A stretch of DNA of 64,000 nt from Tyto alba. Its lineage: Eukaryota; Chordata; Aves; Strigiformes; Tytonidae. Each line of letters opens with the position of its first letter. Position 1 is the stretch's first letter. The notes under the pieces were generated by a model that was not told the origin of the DNA, searched no databases, and worked only from the letters and a program-made list of their open reading frames with translations. Positions 34,511 to 47,900 of the stretch are shown here, piece after piece. The stretch covers positions 12,261,319 through 12,325,318 of the forward strand of contig NW_024881316.1 of assembly GCF_018691265.1 (NCBI RefSeq). The letters are read 5' to 3'. The translations under genes were made by a program, and so were the position numbers.

Positions 34511-37142
34511 ACAGGCTCTGAAAAGGTGTTACCCAAAAAAGCAGAAGTCCTATGTAGTCATCACTTATTCTTGCAAAGCAGTGTTGAATTGGCCATAAAA
34601 CTATCTCAGATAGTTTGGTGCCCAGAGACCAGACAGAGCGGTCCCAGCAAATGAGAATCTGTATCTTCTGGATATACTTGGATAAAGGTACGGGCCTGAA
34701 TTAGTGATAGTTTTATCTATTGTTTCAGATGAAGAAGATCCAAATCTAATAGAAAAGGCTAAAACTAAAGCTTTGTACAGGAATTTTCTAGGTCTTTCCT
34801 TGTCAACCTGCTACATGCTGGCTGAAAGCCTGTTTTCTTTAAATATTGTCACTGTTCCAGTTGCTCCACTCCTTCAGGCTCTCTGCTTGGGAAAGCACCG
34901 GACAGGTTTGCAGGGGAAGAGGTCAGTACTCGCTCCACTGTTAGTTATTACCCTAAAGTATACTTCTACAGCAAAGACTCATTACCCACAGTGAAGTAAT
35001 CCTAAATGTCAGCCATGATGTTGTTCTCAATTTTACAATTTGAAGTCTGGAAACTTTTTTAAGACGCATCGATAAATCAGAAGATAGTGGTGGTATCAGG
35101 AAAAGACAAATACTGTGGGCAGAGAAACGCTCACCCGAAATTTATTCACCTGTCACCTTCTGTTTATGACCCTTAAATAGTTAATATCTCACATCTTCAC
35201 CAGAAAGAACATTAAACCTCCAATAACTGGATACATTTCCAAATTTTTCCTTTGTGGCCTGCTGAACATTTGAGGTAATGCCCAGGTGTCAGGACAAGCA
35301 CTTGGGCTCCAATTCTGCGGCGTGGAATGGCTGGAGCAGTGGAGATAGCACAGATGGACCCTGCAGTGCCACCATACACTTTTGATATGTCACAGGTACT
35401 GTGATGGCACCCACAATGTATAGCTCTACCCAAACATATCTCAGTTCACCTCTCACATGAGTCTAGCCTAAAATGAGAACTGATGTCAAAGGCTAGTCAA
35501 GAAGGATTAAAGCACGATGTGAAAATACTTGTGCTACTGGAAAGCTGGGCTGTTGCAGTGAACATTAAGTGTAGCCCCATCAGTGACTTAACCTCTGCAG
35601 CCATTTTGACTATGCTGTGCCCTTATGTTCGTTTGCACACCACTGCGTTTTATTTGCATGCTGTAATACTGAGCCAAGAGTAAATTTAGAGCATATTGGA
35701 GGAAACCTGGACTTCACTATGGCCAGTGGTAACATTGCCACTGACTTGAGCTTTATGGATACCACATTTTCAGGCCCTGTGCTGTCCTTCTTTCTGCTGC
35801 TGAGTGCTTTACCCACACAGCAGCTGTCGTCATGCTGTTTTCAGGGACGTTCTTCTGGCCCTTTGTGGTGTTTTTCAGGTGGATAACTGGCTGTTTGCAT
35901 TTCACACACTCGTATTTTGTTTTTAAACTTGTGCTTCTGCAGGTTTTGAGCCACAGTCTATTGCACACTGAAAGATAAGACAAGTCTGGAACTTGGCACT
36001 CCCTCCCCCAGAAGCCTTGCCGATGGATGGTGTATTCCCTTCCACTGCAGATAATTGACTATATATTTCCCACAATGTTTTTATTGTATTTTACAGAGAA
36101 AAGTAATAAAAATAGAGGCTGTATCGCAATCAAAGCAGTGTTTCCATTCCTCAGGCAATATTTTTCACTAACCCAAAGGAAAACACCTCCCCACCCTTTC
36201 CTGGTTACTATACTCAGTATATGGTTCTCAGTAAGAAGAAAACCAGATGCCATATTTAAATGTAGGATGGCAGAAACCCGAAAACCAGAAAAATGGGTCA
36301 CAATTCAGGGAAATGTTCCCGGATAGTCTTTGTATTCTTTGAAGTACAATATGGACACTAATGTTTCCAGAGGCATCCTCAAAGACACTTTGATATCTCA
36401 CCAAGTAGATCACTGTTTGTGTATGATAAATGCCTTCTTGACACAGTGTGCACTACAGCTTACCTGCCCCATACTCAGGCTGGGCATTGTCAGTGCCACA
36501 GAAAGACGTGTGAACAAATGCCATTTATGTCATTCTAGTAATCCTACGCAGAAGTGTAGCTTCACAAGTGTTTAACAGACCCCAGAGCTATGTTAAGAGA
36601 CCAGTTCTCAGGGAGAACTAGTTACGTGCCAAGCCCATGTTATCCAGTCATCCTTGTGGTGGTAATTAAATACCATCTTACAATGAATATAAAAGCAATT
36701 AGTCTAAGCAGGCATTTATTTCACTTTGTTATAACTGAAAAGCACATATTAATTTCCTGAACATTTTGGGAGGGAAAGGGAACCGAATGTCTGGGGGCTG
36801 TAGTATTGAATGTTTCATCCCCATAGGATTTTTTTTTTGTGTGTGGAAATTGAGGAGCCTCGGAAAACAAAATTTAAACAAGAGAAGGCAAATGAAGTCT
36901 GGTGTATGAGCAAGGAACCTTTAGACATCAAAATATACCATCACAAATGTCTAAAAGTGGTCTATCTGGTGCCATGTCTTTGTATTCATCAGAGGACAGA
37001 ACTGTTGCATTAAGGAGTGATCTGCAATACCTTTAACTTATGAAATGTTAGGTAGAACGAAGGCCTTTGTTAAGTTAAAGGCTGAACTACTTAAAATAAG
37101 CTAAGGTTGAACGTCTGACATTTTAAGTCTTTAACATTCTGG

Positions 37143-37220
37143 GGTTTTTTTTTGGTTTTTTTTTTTTTTTTGTTTTTGTTTTTGTTTTTTTTTTTTTTGT
37201 TTTTTGTTTTTTTTGTTTTT
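37143..37220. repeat. T-rich low-complexity tract (T runs separated by single G)
   Basis: T runs are interrupted by single or paired G, ending in an A run. This is low-complexity sequence. Confidence 0.9.
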
Positions 37221-38219
37221 AAAAAAAGATACTGTTAGTAAAGATGAGATGATGCTTAAAAATTTCCAGCCAGATGTGTCTCCAAACTTTCCCAGAGATG
37301 AAGGATATTCAAATGTAGTTTGGATTCAACCCATTATATAGATAAGTTTGTTTTATAGCTGGCCACAGCTGTGAAGTTTGGATTCAGATCTGTAACTCCC
37401 CTAAACTTTGAAGACTGTAGTCAAACCTGTGGTTTTGGATTTGACTTTCCAGTTGCTTGTTGCATCAGACTATCATTCACATCTGTTACACCGACGGCTC
37501 CGTGCAAAACTCTGATACCAGCTTCAGACTCTGCAAAGCTGAACCTCAGAAAGGCCACTTCTCAAGCACACTGTAACATATGAGCAGCGACAGCAGCATA
37601 TTGCAGGTCTGTAGGTTAACAACTCTCTACATGCCATCTAATGGCCACTGGTGACCCACCACAGAGCACTGGCTGGCGGGTCACAGGTTGCGGGCTCCTG
37701 CCCTGCCAAGTGTGCTTTACATACTTCCTTCATATTATGTTTCTGTGTAAGTGAATGCTGCAGCTTCCCACAGGCATATTACATGATCCTGTGTGGAAGG
37801 AGAGAGGGTTGGCGTACTTGCAAATGGGATAGAAGCTGGTCCTTGAGGTACTCTCTGAGGGCTTATCTATACAGCGTAGTTGCTGAGAAATAAACTAGGA
37901 CATGAATTTACAACACCTCAGCTCCACAGGTGGGCACTCTTAACATGCAGTAAGCAAGGGGAAGGTACTCCATGTGGAAAATAAGAGAGAAAATACTCCA
38001 GGCAAGCACTGTTCCCAAGAGGCTACAGTGCTGTGAGGCTGAGGTCCTGCAGTTTCCCCCTCTTGTTTGCTCTACAGGCAGACCTTAAGACTTCAGCCAC
38101 ACTGTAAAAAATAACAACCCACAAATGTCTATCTGGGAGGGTGTCACTGGTTGTCACCGTGGCATAGACGGCCTCACCAACTGCAGTGACGGAGCCACCC
38201 ATGGTAAATGCTGGACAAC

Positions 38220-38480
38220 TCTTCTGACCTGTTAATAGTTGGCAGACTATTTGATGACAGTTGCAAGAATCTGATGCACAGCAGTATCCTTTACAGCAGT
38301 TTAATCTTTGTCATCAAATCCCCCAGCAGCCATGATTAATAGCTGCACTTGAGCTTGTTTTGAAAGTTGTATATTTGGCAGCTATGAACTTTGATCTATG
38401 GTTTTGCTTTAAAGAATCATTATGACACAAACTTTTCCTGTAATCCTTCCATCTAATTAAACCACACAAAAATACTATGT
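38220..38480. promoter_or_regulatory. Candidate regulatory element with paired ATTTGATGACA sites
   Basis: ATTTGATGACA (38249-38259) and its perfect reverse complement TGTCATCAAAT (38309-38319) are separated by 49 bases. The TTGATGACAG core resembles composite PBX-MEIS (TALE homeodomain) sites. Nearby TAATTAAACC, CATGATTAATAG and AACTTTGATC (TCF/LEF-like) motifs add to an enhancer-like texture. No coding signal was seen. Confidence 0.4.
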
Positions 38481-40149
38481 GGGGAAATATGATGCTATTG
38501 ATATAAGCTGTGTGTTTATTACAATATTTTAGGCACTTTATTAAAGTGGATAGTTGTTCCCAGCAAGAGAGTAGATAAACTCCCCCAAAACAATAACATC
38601 ACCCAGAAAGAATATGTAAGAGAGTTTCCCAAGGCCAAATTCAATTAGAAACTTTCTTTGTTGATTAATACTGTGCCCTTGAAGCTGTTAAGGGCTCAGA
38701 TGTTTTAACCTGAGCTAAAATTACTAGCATTTAATGAATAGTGTACTAATGTGTACTTTTCCACAAGAATTTTGCATTTTTCCAGATAGTCAAAGGACTT
38801 GAATGTCTAACATGATAGTACCTGTCTTCCTGTAGTAGGTTGTTCAGTATTTGGGTGCAATTTAATGGGGAAGCTTTCAAAGATCCAAGAAATTTTATTT
38901 TCATATGAATATTTTAAACCATGAAACTTCCATCTTTTTGTAGCTGAATCAACTGTAAACGAAACACTTCTTGCTGATCTCTATCCTGCTGTACACTGTG
39001 TAGTGAAGTTCCCACCAGGTAGATTAAGATCATGTTTTCAAGACTAGAATATGAACTGTGGATCAGAGTCTGAACAGTGTTTTTTCTAGGGCTGAGGTAC
39101 AGGGCTGCATAGTCTCTACTGAGTTGACTTGCTGGTGTATTGCATCTTCATGACCCCAGCATTTATGCAGAAGAGGGTTCCTTTCTCTAGAGCAGACTAC
39201 TCAGGTTATGAGCAGTAGTTTTATGTAGCTACCTGGAATCTCTGGTGTTTCTCCTAATTGGCCCAAAGTGTGATCTGGGTGACACAAAACGAAAAGATAA
39301 CAGAGGTGTAAATCACCGTCTTGAGGTTTGTGCTGCTGCCAGGTCCACCAGTGTTTATATTTGCCAATCACCATCTTTTTCATATTTTCTGGGTAGACTT
39401 TCAGTCAGCAGGCTTTTTCCTAAAACATGACTCCTGTCAGTACTGGTTAAGTCCAGTGACCATGGTTTCTGAGTCAGTTGGAAAACAGACAAAGTACCAA
39501 GTATAATAATTTTCCCAAATTGTCTCACAAATTTCCAGAGACTTCATATAAATGTAGAACAGCTGAAGCAACATGAGTGATCCCTTAGAGAATTCACAGC
39601 TGAGCGCCCTCAAGCAGAGGGAATAGCAGCCCATCACCACTCCCTGGACTTGATCAGAAAGGACCGAAACAGAACTGCTCTAATGCAATTCCATCTCCTC
39701 ATGCCAGGTTCTCCAGTCTTGGTATTAATCCCTTGTGACAAGCTGTGTCCAAGGCTACCACAAGACTGAGCAGAATTAGCAGGGACATTTGTCATGTGTC
39801 CGTTGTCATGAGGGAGGCTGGATCAGTGGCCAGAAACAGCCTTGACCTAATGTGCTCCTGAATAGCTGGACGCAAGTTACTTGAGCTGTCATCCTCTCTT
39901 TAGTGGCTCTTCTCTGAAAAGCAAAACTTGCTCAGATATCCTGGAATCCATCCTACATCTGCACAACCAGGGCTTTGAGTGACAGGCGCTGGCTGGGCAG
40001 AGTGAAGGTGTCACATTATTCTCAACCAGCCACAAAATCTTGTGGGTAGATATAGGGTCAAAATGTATTTCATATACAACTGGAATAAAGTTTTGTATAA
40101 AGATGTTATAAAACCTCATAAGGACTTTTAACTAGATCAAGGGCCGCCT

Positions 40150-40215
40150 CTTGTTCTTATTGAACTCAATGGGAATTTTGCTACTGACTTCAAAGGAAGT
40201 TGAAAGGAGCCATGA
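40150..40215. repeat. Trace of an old amniote interspersed repeat
   Basis: GAACTCAATGGGAATTTTGCTACTGACTTCAAAGGAAGTTG resembles the common sauropsid repeat segment built from alternating TTCAATGGGA and TTTTGCCATTGACTTCAA units. It is short and diverged, and the family name is not assigned. Confidence 0.4.
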
Positions 40216-43202
40216 GGGGTTGATTTCCACTACTACATGTGTGCTTCTGCACACCAAATTTGCATCTGGAAGAACTGTGTTTTAGTTGTTTTTTGTTGCA
40301 GTAGTTGTTGGGGTTTTTGCTACTTTAGAGTTTGTATAAGCACAAGATCTGTTACATGCAAATTTTATACAGGCATGAGCAAATAGGCTTTTTTTGTTGT
40401 GCAAAACTATCCATATAATACATGTGAGTGAAAAAAGGATGCACTCAACTACCTCATCTGTGTGGTATCATTATCCTGGGAGATCAAAATCTCTCCTAAG
40501 CAGATAATGACTGGTGAAGTAGGTTCTGTACTTATCACTGTCAGCTTCATAGAAACAAATCAAATATAAATTAATCCTCTGCAGGTCTTTTCCAGGGCTG
40601 CAAAATGGAAAACTTCAGCTTCTGTTCTATAAGCAGGCATAGAGCACCCTTAAGACCAGATTCAAGAATCCAAACAGTTGTCAAAATGGTTTGGAACTCA
40701 CTTTAACTTAAACCACTTCTGAGTGAATGCTTTTCCATTTGTTTTCTGCAGCAATTTGCAGAGGAAGAGATGTATCAGCTATTCCCAAATACATGTTAGG
40801 CAAGAGAGCTTCCTACACAGGAGTGTAAGTTCTTTGATGGTTCCAAAACAGGCATGAAGTTGTTAGAATGGAGACACAATTTAAAAGGTCCCATTCAGTA
40901 TGATTCAGTATGAATAGGGGAGTGACTTTGCAAATACCTGGCAGTTCTGTACAAACCTTGTGTGCAGTAGAGACTCCTGGGGGCCTCAGCAGAATCAGAT
41001 TGAACTAATTTCTGTCAGTAATAATATACTCTGTCTACTTTACAGTTGATTGAGATGTTGCTGCTGGTAACTTTTGTTTAGAGATGATTTTATAAGCTGT
41101 AGACCTTCATGTTAGGAAACACTCCTGCATTGCCTGCTTTGATAATTACCATCCCATTCTTGATAGTTACACATTCTCTATGAATCTAAATAATGCCACT
41201 ATTTCGTAGATTTTTATGTACTTCCAATATTAGAAAGCATTATCATAGACTTCCTCAGTGATCCTGTAGCCAAGCCATATGTATTTAATTCCTTCAACCT
41301 TCCCCTGTGAGAAGAGACCAGAAGAAAAGTTGAGACAGCATCTGCATCTCTGAGTAAGGATGTAATAGAAAGCAGAGTGGTTGGGCCCTCTCAGAAGAAA
41401 ACTGCTCTGCTTGCTCCTCCCCTCCAGCATGACTTTATCTGGATTGCTCAAACCACGGGCATGGAATAGAAGATTGCTCAAGCTTCAGGGAAGATGACTT
41501 CTGCTAAATTGGAGAGAGTTCAGGGACCAATATGATGCAAGTAGGAGGAGACTGACTGTGTGGAGATGGAGAGTAGTAAGTAGTGAGGCTTGGTGAAAGC
41601 CTACACAACCTTGGGGTAAAGAGTTTGGGTAGTCCCATAAAGCATCAGCACCTGGTTGCTGATGAGAACAAATCCAGTTTTCTGAGCTGACTGACGTTTC
41701 TTTCCTCTTCATGAAAAATACGTACTTAAGATCTCACACTCTGAAGCTAACCCAGTCAACTTTTCAGAATAGGTTTAATATATTTCATTGTATTTGAGGT
41801 CAAAGGGCTTTGCTGCAGCTGCAGCTCAGCCAAATAATCTGGACCTGTTGCGGGAGTTACTAGTCAGAGCTCTGATTTGTGTCAGGTGTAGGTTCAAACC
41901 AGATGTGACAGGGATACTTTCTGGTGTTGAAAGCTAGGGAAGGTGTCCCACACTTCCTGGGAGCTTAGCCTTGGGCAATATGTACTGAAGAAAATAGATT
42001 TAAAAGGCAGACAATAAAAAAGTGACATTGGAAACTGACTTATAATTCATCTAATAAACAGAAACATCCTATACTATGGTTGTGGTTGTGCTTAGTGTTG
42101 ATTTTTTTATGCTTTCTGTAAGGCTTGCTTTATGTCCAGGATTAGCTTTTCAACATCCAGGAGTGATAAGGGCTTTTGAAGGGATGTAGGTAGCTAGCTA
42201 GCCATAAGATAAAGGCACAGAGCAGCTACTAGATTTATTTTCATTAAAGCAAACATAGATACCAAACCCGAGAAAGGCAGCATCCTGGAGACAGGCACTG
42301 ACACAGAAGCCCGACTTGGAGATCCACATCTTTAAAAAGGCAGAGTTTGGACTAAGAAGCCTTTGTGGTCAAGATGGAAAGAATAGACTGAAGGGATATC
42401 TGAACATATAAATCATAGATACATGCAAATTGGAGTTCATGGTATCACAACTGGACTAGGCTTGCCTGTCAACTCTAGTAGCTCTCAGTGCAGAGTGAAC
42501 AGGTAAGGACATAGCACAGATCCTCATCACCCATTTTGGCCTGGTAGGCAGATGATTCAACCAGTGTTTCACACCATTTTGTCATAGGGATTTATGCTCA
42601 TAGGAAGTGGTGGGACCTCACAGATCCTCGCTTTGCATCGACAACAGTGTTTCAGTGCAAAATAATCAGTGACTGAGAATACTCTGATGGACAGTTTAAT
42701 TGCAACAATTAACAGGAATTTTCTCACATTGATATCTTAGAATGGTTTTTTTAAGCTATTCAGGCCACTTGCTGTTCACTGAGTCCAGTACTGCACCCCG
42801 TTTCCCCAGACGTCAACAAGAAGAAGGAAGTGTATGAAATACCTATATGTTACTGCCTGCTCCTTAGAAACCCAGAATACACTCTGCATATGTAAAAGCA
42901 CAGCACAGCTCTCTTCAATAAGCAAAACGACAACACATGTATTTAAATATCAGAGCCTGAATGGAGTCTGCTTCTTTTCCCACACCTCTGTAAAATCAAA
43001 GTTTGAAACCCTGTAGGAGCTCTTTTAAAATATCCTGGCTTCCTTGCTGCAGACCATATGTTGTTTCAAAAACCAGGACTGCAAACTCGAATAATTGCAT
43101 GACTTGCATTCTATCACTGTAGACTGTGCTCCACTGGCTTCAACTGGCACGGTTTGGTAGCTGTTACAGATGCCACAATTCATTGCTTTGAAGTCTGCAC
43201 AT

Positions 43203-43255
43203 TAAAAAAAAAAAAAGAAGAGGGGGGTGGGGGGGGAGAAGAGGAAAAAAAAAAG
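43203..43255. repeat. Purine-rich low-complexity tract
   Basis: An A run followed by GAAGAGGGGGGTGGGGGGGAGAAGAGG and a second A run. This is simple sequence. Confidence 0.9.
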
Positions 43256-44039
43256 CTTTCAAAAGATTTGCCTGACTTTCTGTTATGAATAAGTCGACAT
43301 TTCGCAACATCTGTCATAGTCCCTGCCACTTCAGCTCCTTCCTTCCTCTGCTCAGGCTTATGTGTTTTATGTTAATGCTGGAGCAGCTGTAGACTCACGC
43401 TCCGAGTGAGGTGCAGCAGAGTTGTAAGGGCAGGTAATGGCTTCCTCTGAGGATCAGGACACAAGGTGTTGCCTTGCTCATGTTGACACGGGGTAGGGAG
43501 CAGAGAGACCATGGATATTGCTGCAGTGTCTGCCTAGGAGCAAATTGTCATTACAATGGTCTTCAATAGCTTAGCCTTGGAGAAGAGGCTCACATCACCC
43601 CTGAGGAACCTACAGGTACACCAAACCACCTCCCAGCACTACTCAGGCATTTATCCCTTCTCTACTGCTCTGAAGAAGGTGTTATGGACAGTTATAACTT
43701 GGGTCACTAGAGTGCAGCTAACCTTCTCCTTTTCTTGCTGTTTGGAGGCTCAGGACAGTGAATCCATGGTCTGCTCAGATCCTCATCGTGACTAGTTCAA
43801 GTGTTACCATCAGAGGAAATAAGCCTTCCCTGTGCTCTTTCTTTGGTTATCCATTTTCATATTCCTAGATGCAGTCTGTACAACCTCATTCAGCGGTTAA
43901 ATGATAGGACTCAGAGAAAAAAGTGTGTCGCAGGTGGGTTTGCTACCAGCTTGTTTTAATCGTTTTTTGAAAATAAATATTGCCAACATGAGAAAGCAGT
44001 GCTATCAGGGATAAGATTAAGCTTTGACTATAAAAGTAC

Positions 44040-44460
44040 TTGAACACTAAGAAAAAGCACCTTCACTTGGCAACTTCGGCTGGCTCCCTGGAGGATTTGC
44101 AGTGCGATATCATTTTGCGTGCAGTACAATTTCCCCATTAAAAAAGTGACACCAACCCCTCCTTGGCATGTTACTAGCAGGGTTCCTCGCATAGTGCTCA
44201 TGCCCGGGGAGGTGCCCTGGCTGTCTGCAGGGCCCTGGCTACGCCAAACGTCAGCTCTTCATTCAGGCTCCCCGTGGAATAATTTCACCCGGCTTGTTTT
44301 CAGGTTTGAGTTTGAGGGCTGGAATTCATCACCTCAGAGGCTGCTTCCCCTGATTCAGTGGTGGGTTCGATCACAAGCATCTGTAATCCCTGTAATCCAT
44401 TTCACCCTGCTCGCCTTTTGCATGGAGGATGGGAAGAGAAACGGCCTGACTCCATAAAAG
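44040..44460. promoter_or_regulatory. Candidate conserved non-coding element
   Basis: This is unique sequence with CpG retained above the local background (ACTTCGGCTGG, GTGCGATATCATTTTGCGTGC, CTACGCCAAACGTCAG, GGTTCGATCAC) and no repeat character. A 112-codon open frame crosses it but has no domain resemblance. The element class is inferred. Confidence 0.3.
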
Positions 44461-47400
44461 CACGTAACACTGCCTGTGACCCTGCTTAAAAGCTAGAGGA
44501 AGGTGTCCTTGAAGCTATTAAGAGGAACTATGTGACAGCTCTTCACACTATTATTTTAAGTACCAGCTTCAGTTCCTTATTCATTTCCAGTATATTTTTG
44601 TTTCGTTTTGGTTTTATTTGGTAATAATATCCTGAGCACGGCACTCATCTGGTTTAGCTGAGGTGGTGCTACTGAGGTGGGGGTTTTTCCCCCCCTTCTA
44701 TACTGTTGGTCTGTTTTATAGAACATGGGAAAAGGGTCAGGGCAAACATAATTAAAATGCCAGCACATGAGCAGATTTTGTCCACATGTTCTTAAGATCT
44801 TGTTGTTCTCGGGTTTGCTGTTTCTATGCACCAGGTGTTAAGACCAAGGTATGTTAAAGGGGTTTCATATTAAAAAAAGTATATTTGATGTGGTATATTA
44901 TTAGCTGGCAGTGGTGCTGTCTTATCCTAGCAAGGTAAAATGGAAAGTTTTTGCATAGCGCTGCACTTTGCAATCTTTTACAATGTGAAGCATCTAGATT
45001 CTTGGGAAAGTGAATGCATTTCAGCAGATACTGCTTTGTCTCTCCCCTGTCAGCCATGATCTGGGAGGGTTTCTAAATCTTTGCCACTTGAAATCCCATT
45101 GAACTGAAACTTGCCCAAAAAACTGTCAGCCTTGTTGCTTTTTTTTCTATAACATGCTGTTCATTACTTCCATATACCTTCTCTCACAAATAAAAAGTGG
45201 CAAAAAAAAAAAAAAAAGGAAACAAAGGACTTTAAAAAAAAACTACTAAAAGACAGATTTCTAACTGGTGGTGATTTGCAGTCTTTGCAAACAATTAGGC
45301 TTCAGTGAACACAGAGATTTTTTTTATTTTGATGATTAACATTGTTAAAGAAAAATATTTTGAAGCCTTGAGATATTGATGTTTGAAAAAATTAATTAGA
45401 AACATGCTGCGTTTTTCATACGGATGTGATTGTCTATCATGATGCTTGCGTAAGTTCAGATTTAAAGTTCAAAAACATTTATCCAGACCCCACGTTTAAC
45501 TAAGACTCAATGTAAAAGGCAAGCATAAATGGAAAAGTAGTTTGAGATAGAAAGGAACATTTTTCTCATGTAAAATTCTTGAGCAGAAACCACCTTTGCT
45601 CCTGCTCCTGCCCTTTTTAGTTAACAAGATGCCTAAACTGGAGATCAAAGTGACACACAAAAGTGATTCTCTGAACAACCAAGGTTAAGGCTCAGCTGCA
45701 TCACTGTCGTTGTCTTTCCTGCACCTTCTAGGATACCCCTAGGGGCAGAATTTGGGGAGCAGGAGGAAACCAGGAATGAGGATAGAACAATGTAAAAATA
45801 GAGTGAAATGTGAATATATCATGCATGCATGAATATACTATGCCTGGGTCGTGTAATTTTGTATGATGGAAGCTCTACCAAGAAGGCAGCCTGGGAACCA
45901 TGAGCTGAGCAACCACTGTTTATCAGAGTGGAATCTGTACACATACACAGGCTTTATACACATTCTTCATAGATATCTAAAACACATGAACTGGTTGTCT
46001 AGTTACTACTTTATTGCCTATGGCAGAAAATTGGAATTTCTAGGTTTCCCTTCCTCTTTTTTCCCCAAAGAAGGCATGTAAATCAGATCAGATAAATTAC
46101 TTTCTGTGAGCACCTCTAAGTCTCCCAGAATTACAAAGGGCACCTATGGACCCCAGCTCAGATGTTGCAAGATGTCTGTAACTGGGTGGGATGAATCTTA
46201 TCTGTAATAACTGTGCTAACGATTCTGACTTCCCTTGGATCTTCTTGCATTTGCACAGGCATCACTGTAACTGCCTGTCATTTATCCAAGATTTGCTTCT
46301 TCCAGCCCCGTGGTTTCTTTGGAAAAGGAAGTGCTTTTCTATCAATGCTTTGCAACGTGCTATCCATTAGGCAGGGTGACATTTATACCTGTGCCTGGAG
46401 CAGCACCCTCTAAACTTGGCTGGACGGAACATGAGCCCTTTCTGTTTCTTTTCCTGAAGCGACACTTGGGAATGTTTTGCTCTTGGCACTGGAATTACAC
46501 AACTGTCCGTTCAGAAATCTAAAACTTTAGTTTTTTGAACATCAGCTAAGGGCTAATTCTTCCAGCACTGTAAAATAATATTGGCAACACAACTTGGCTG
46601 TCTCTGTTCTTAAAATAAGCCTTGACTCCTATTGGTACTCCATGCCTTTTTACAGACCTGAGAACAGAGGAAATCCATAATTTCAATTAATTAAAATCCC
46701 TTTCCTTTCTCAAAGACCTCAAAGAGCCTTAGTATAACTAAGAATTAGGTGTGGGCCAGTCTCTCCCTCTCTTGTTTTGTTGTTTTCTTTTGTTTTGTTT
46801 TTTAACAAAAAATTGACCTATGCCCCCCTCCATATTGACACAAAGTTGTATTGTTTGCAATATCGTGGTAGCTAACATAAAGTGTATAGTTGTTATTTCA
46901 CTTGGTGTAACTCATTAGCAGTAATCCAGGATGGTATATTTACTTATCTATGCTGAAATAAAAACACTGCAGAAGTTGTGACTGTTATAGTGAAGTCTGA
47001 AGTTAAACTTCCTGGTACAGCTCCCACTTTTATATCTAATTTTAAAGTTCTTAACCTCATACCAACTTTGCTTGGCTGGAATACTGTATTTGCACTCATT
47101 TGAGAAAAGCATTTGTGGTTTTATCAGTCATGAATAATGTAGTCATTTCTATTTCATACCAATACCCACACAATCTTGCCTTCATATTATATATATTATG
47201 TTTACATTTATAACTTATTATTTAATATGAGTACATATACATATTCACACATCCATATACAAACACATAAACTGATAAGGAAAAATATTTCAGCATTAGG
47301 CTTTCAAAGAATTATGAAGTTAGAACAGAGTGAAAGGTTCACAATGAAACTTAAAACTGTAGTGGCTATAAGATTTCATTACTAACACAAAACTTGGTCC

Positions 47401-47848
47401 AATAATTTTCTCAGGCCACGGTCAACTTATTTTTAGCAGGAGGGATGGTCTTGTAGTTAAAATACAAGTGAGGATAAGGTTTGATTTTCAACACAAAAAC
47501 TTCACACTGCTGAGTAGCTCCTCAAAAAAAAATCAAGCCAAACCAAACCGAAAACAGAATAAGGTCTGTTTATTGTCAAGAATGAAACCTTACTAAATTC
47601 AGAGCAACAACTGTGGATTTGCCTTGATCTGCTGCATATATGGGAAGGATCTATGTGTTTGCTTCTTCATGTTGTTTCTTCCACTGCACAATATCACTAC
47701 TTTATTCTTCTATTGCAGGGGAGAGGTAGGTGTGAAATAGCTCATGCATGCACTAGCCAGAAGTATTTCTTTAGATACAGACATTGGCATGGTTAGATTC
47801 TGCATCCTCCCTCCTTTCCTGTGTGAGTGCCAAGGAGAAGGTTTTCAG

Positions 47849-47900
47849 TGAAGAAGGGGTGTTAATGCACACACTGAAGAAGGGGTGTTAATGCACACAC
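47849..47900. repeat. Perfect 26-bp direct tandem duplication
   Basis: The unit TGAAGAAGGGGTGTTAATGC plus ACACAC occurs at 47849-47874 and is repeated identically at 47875-47900. Perfect identity suggests a recent event. Confidence 0.95.
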
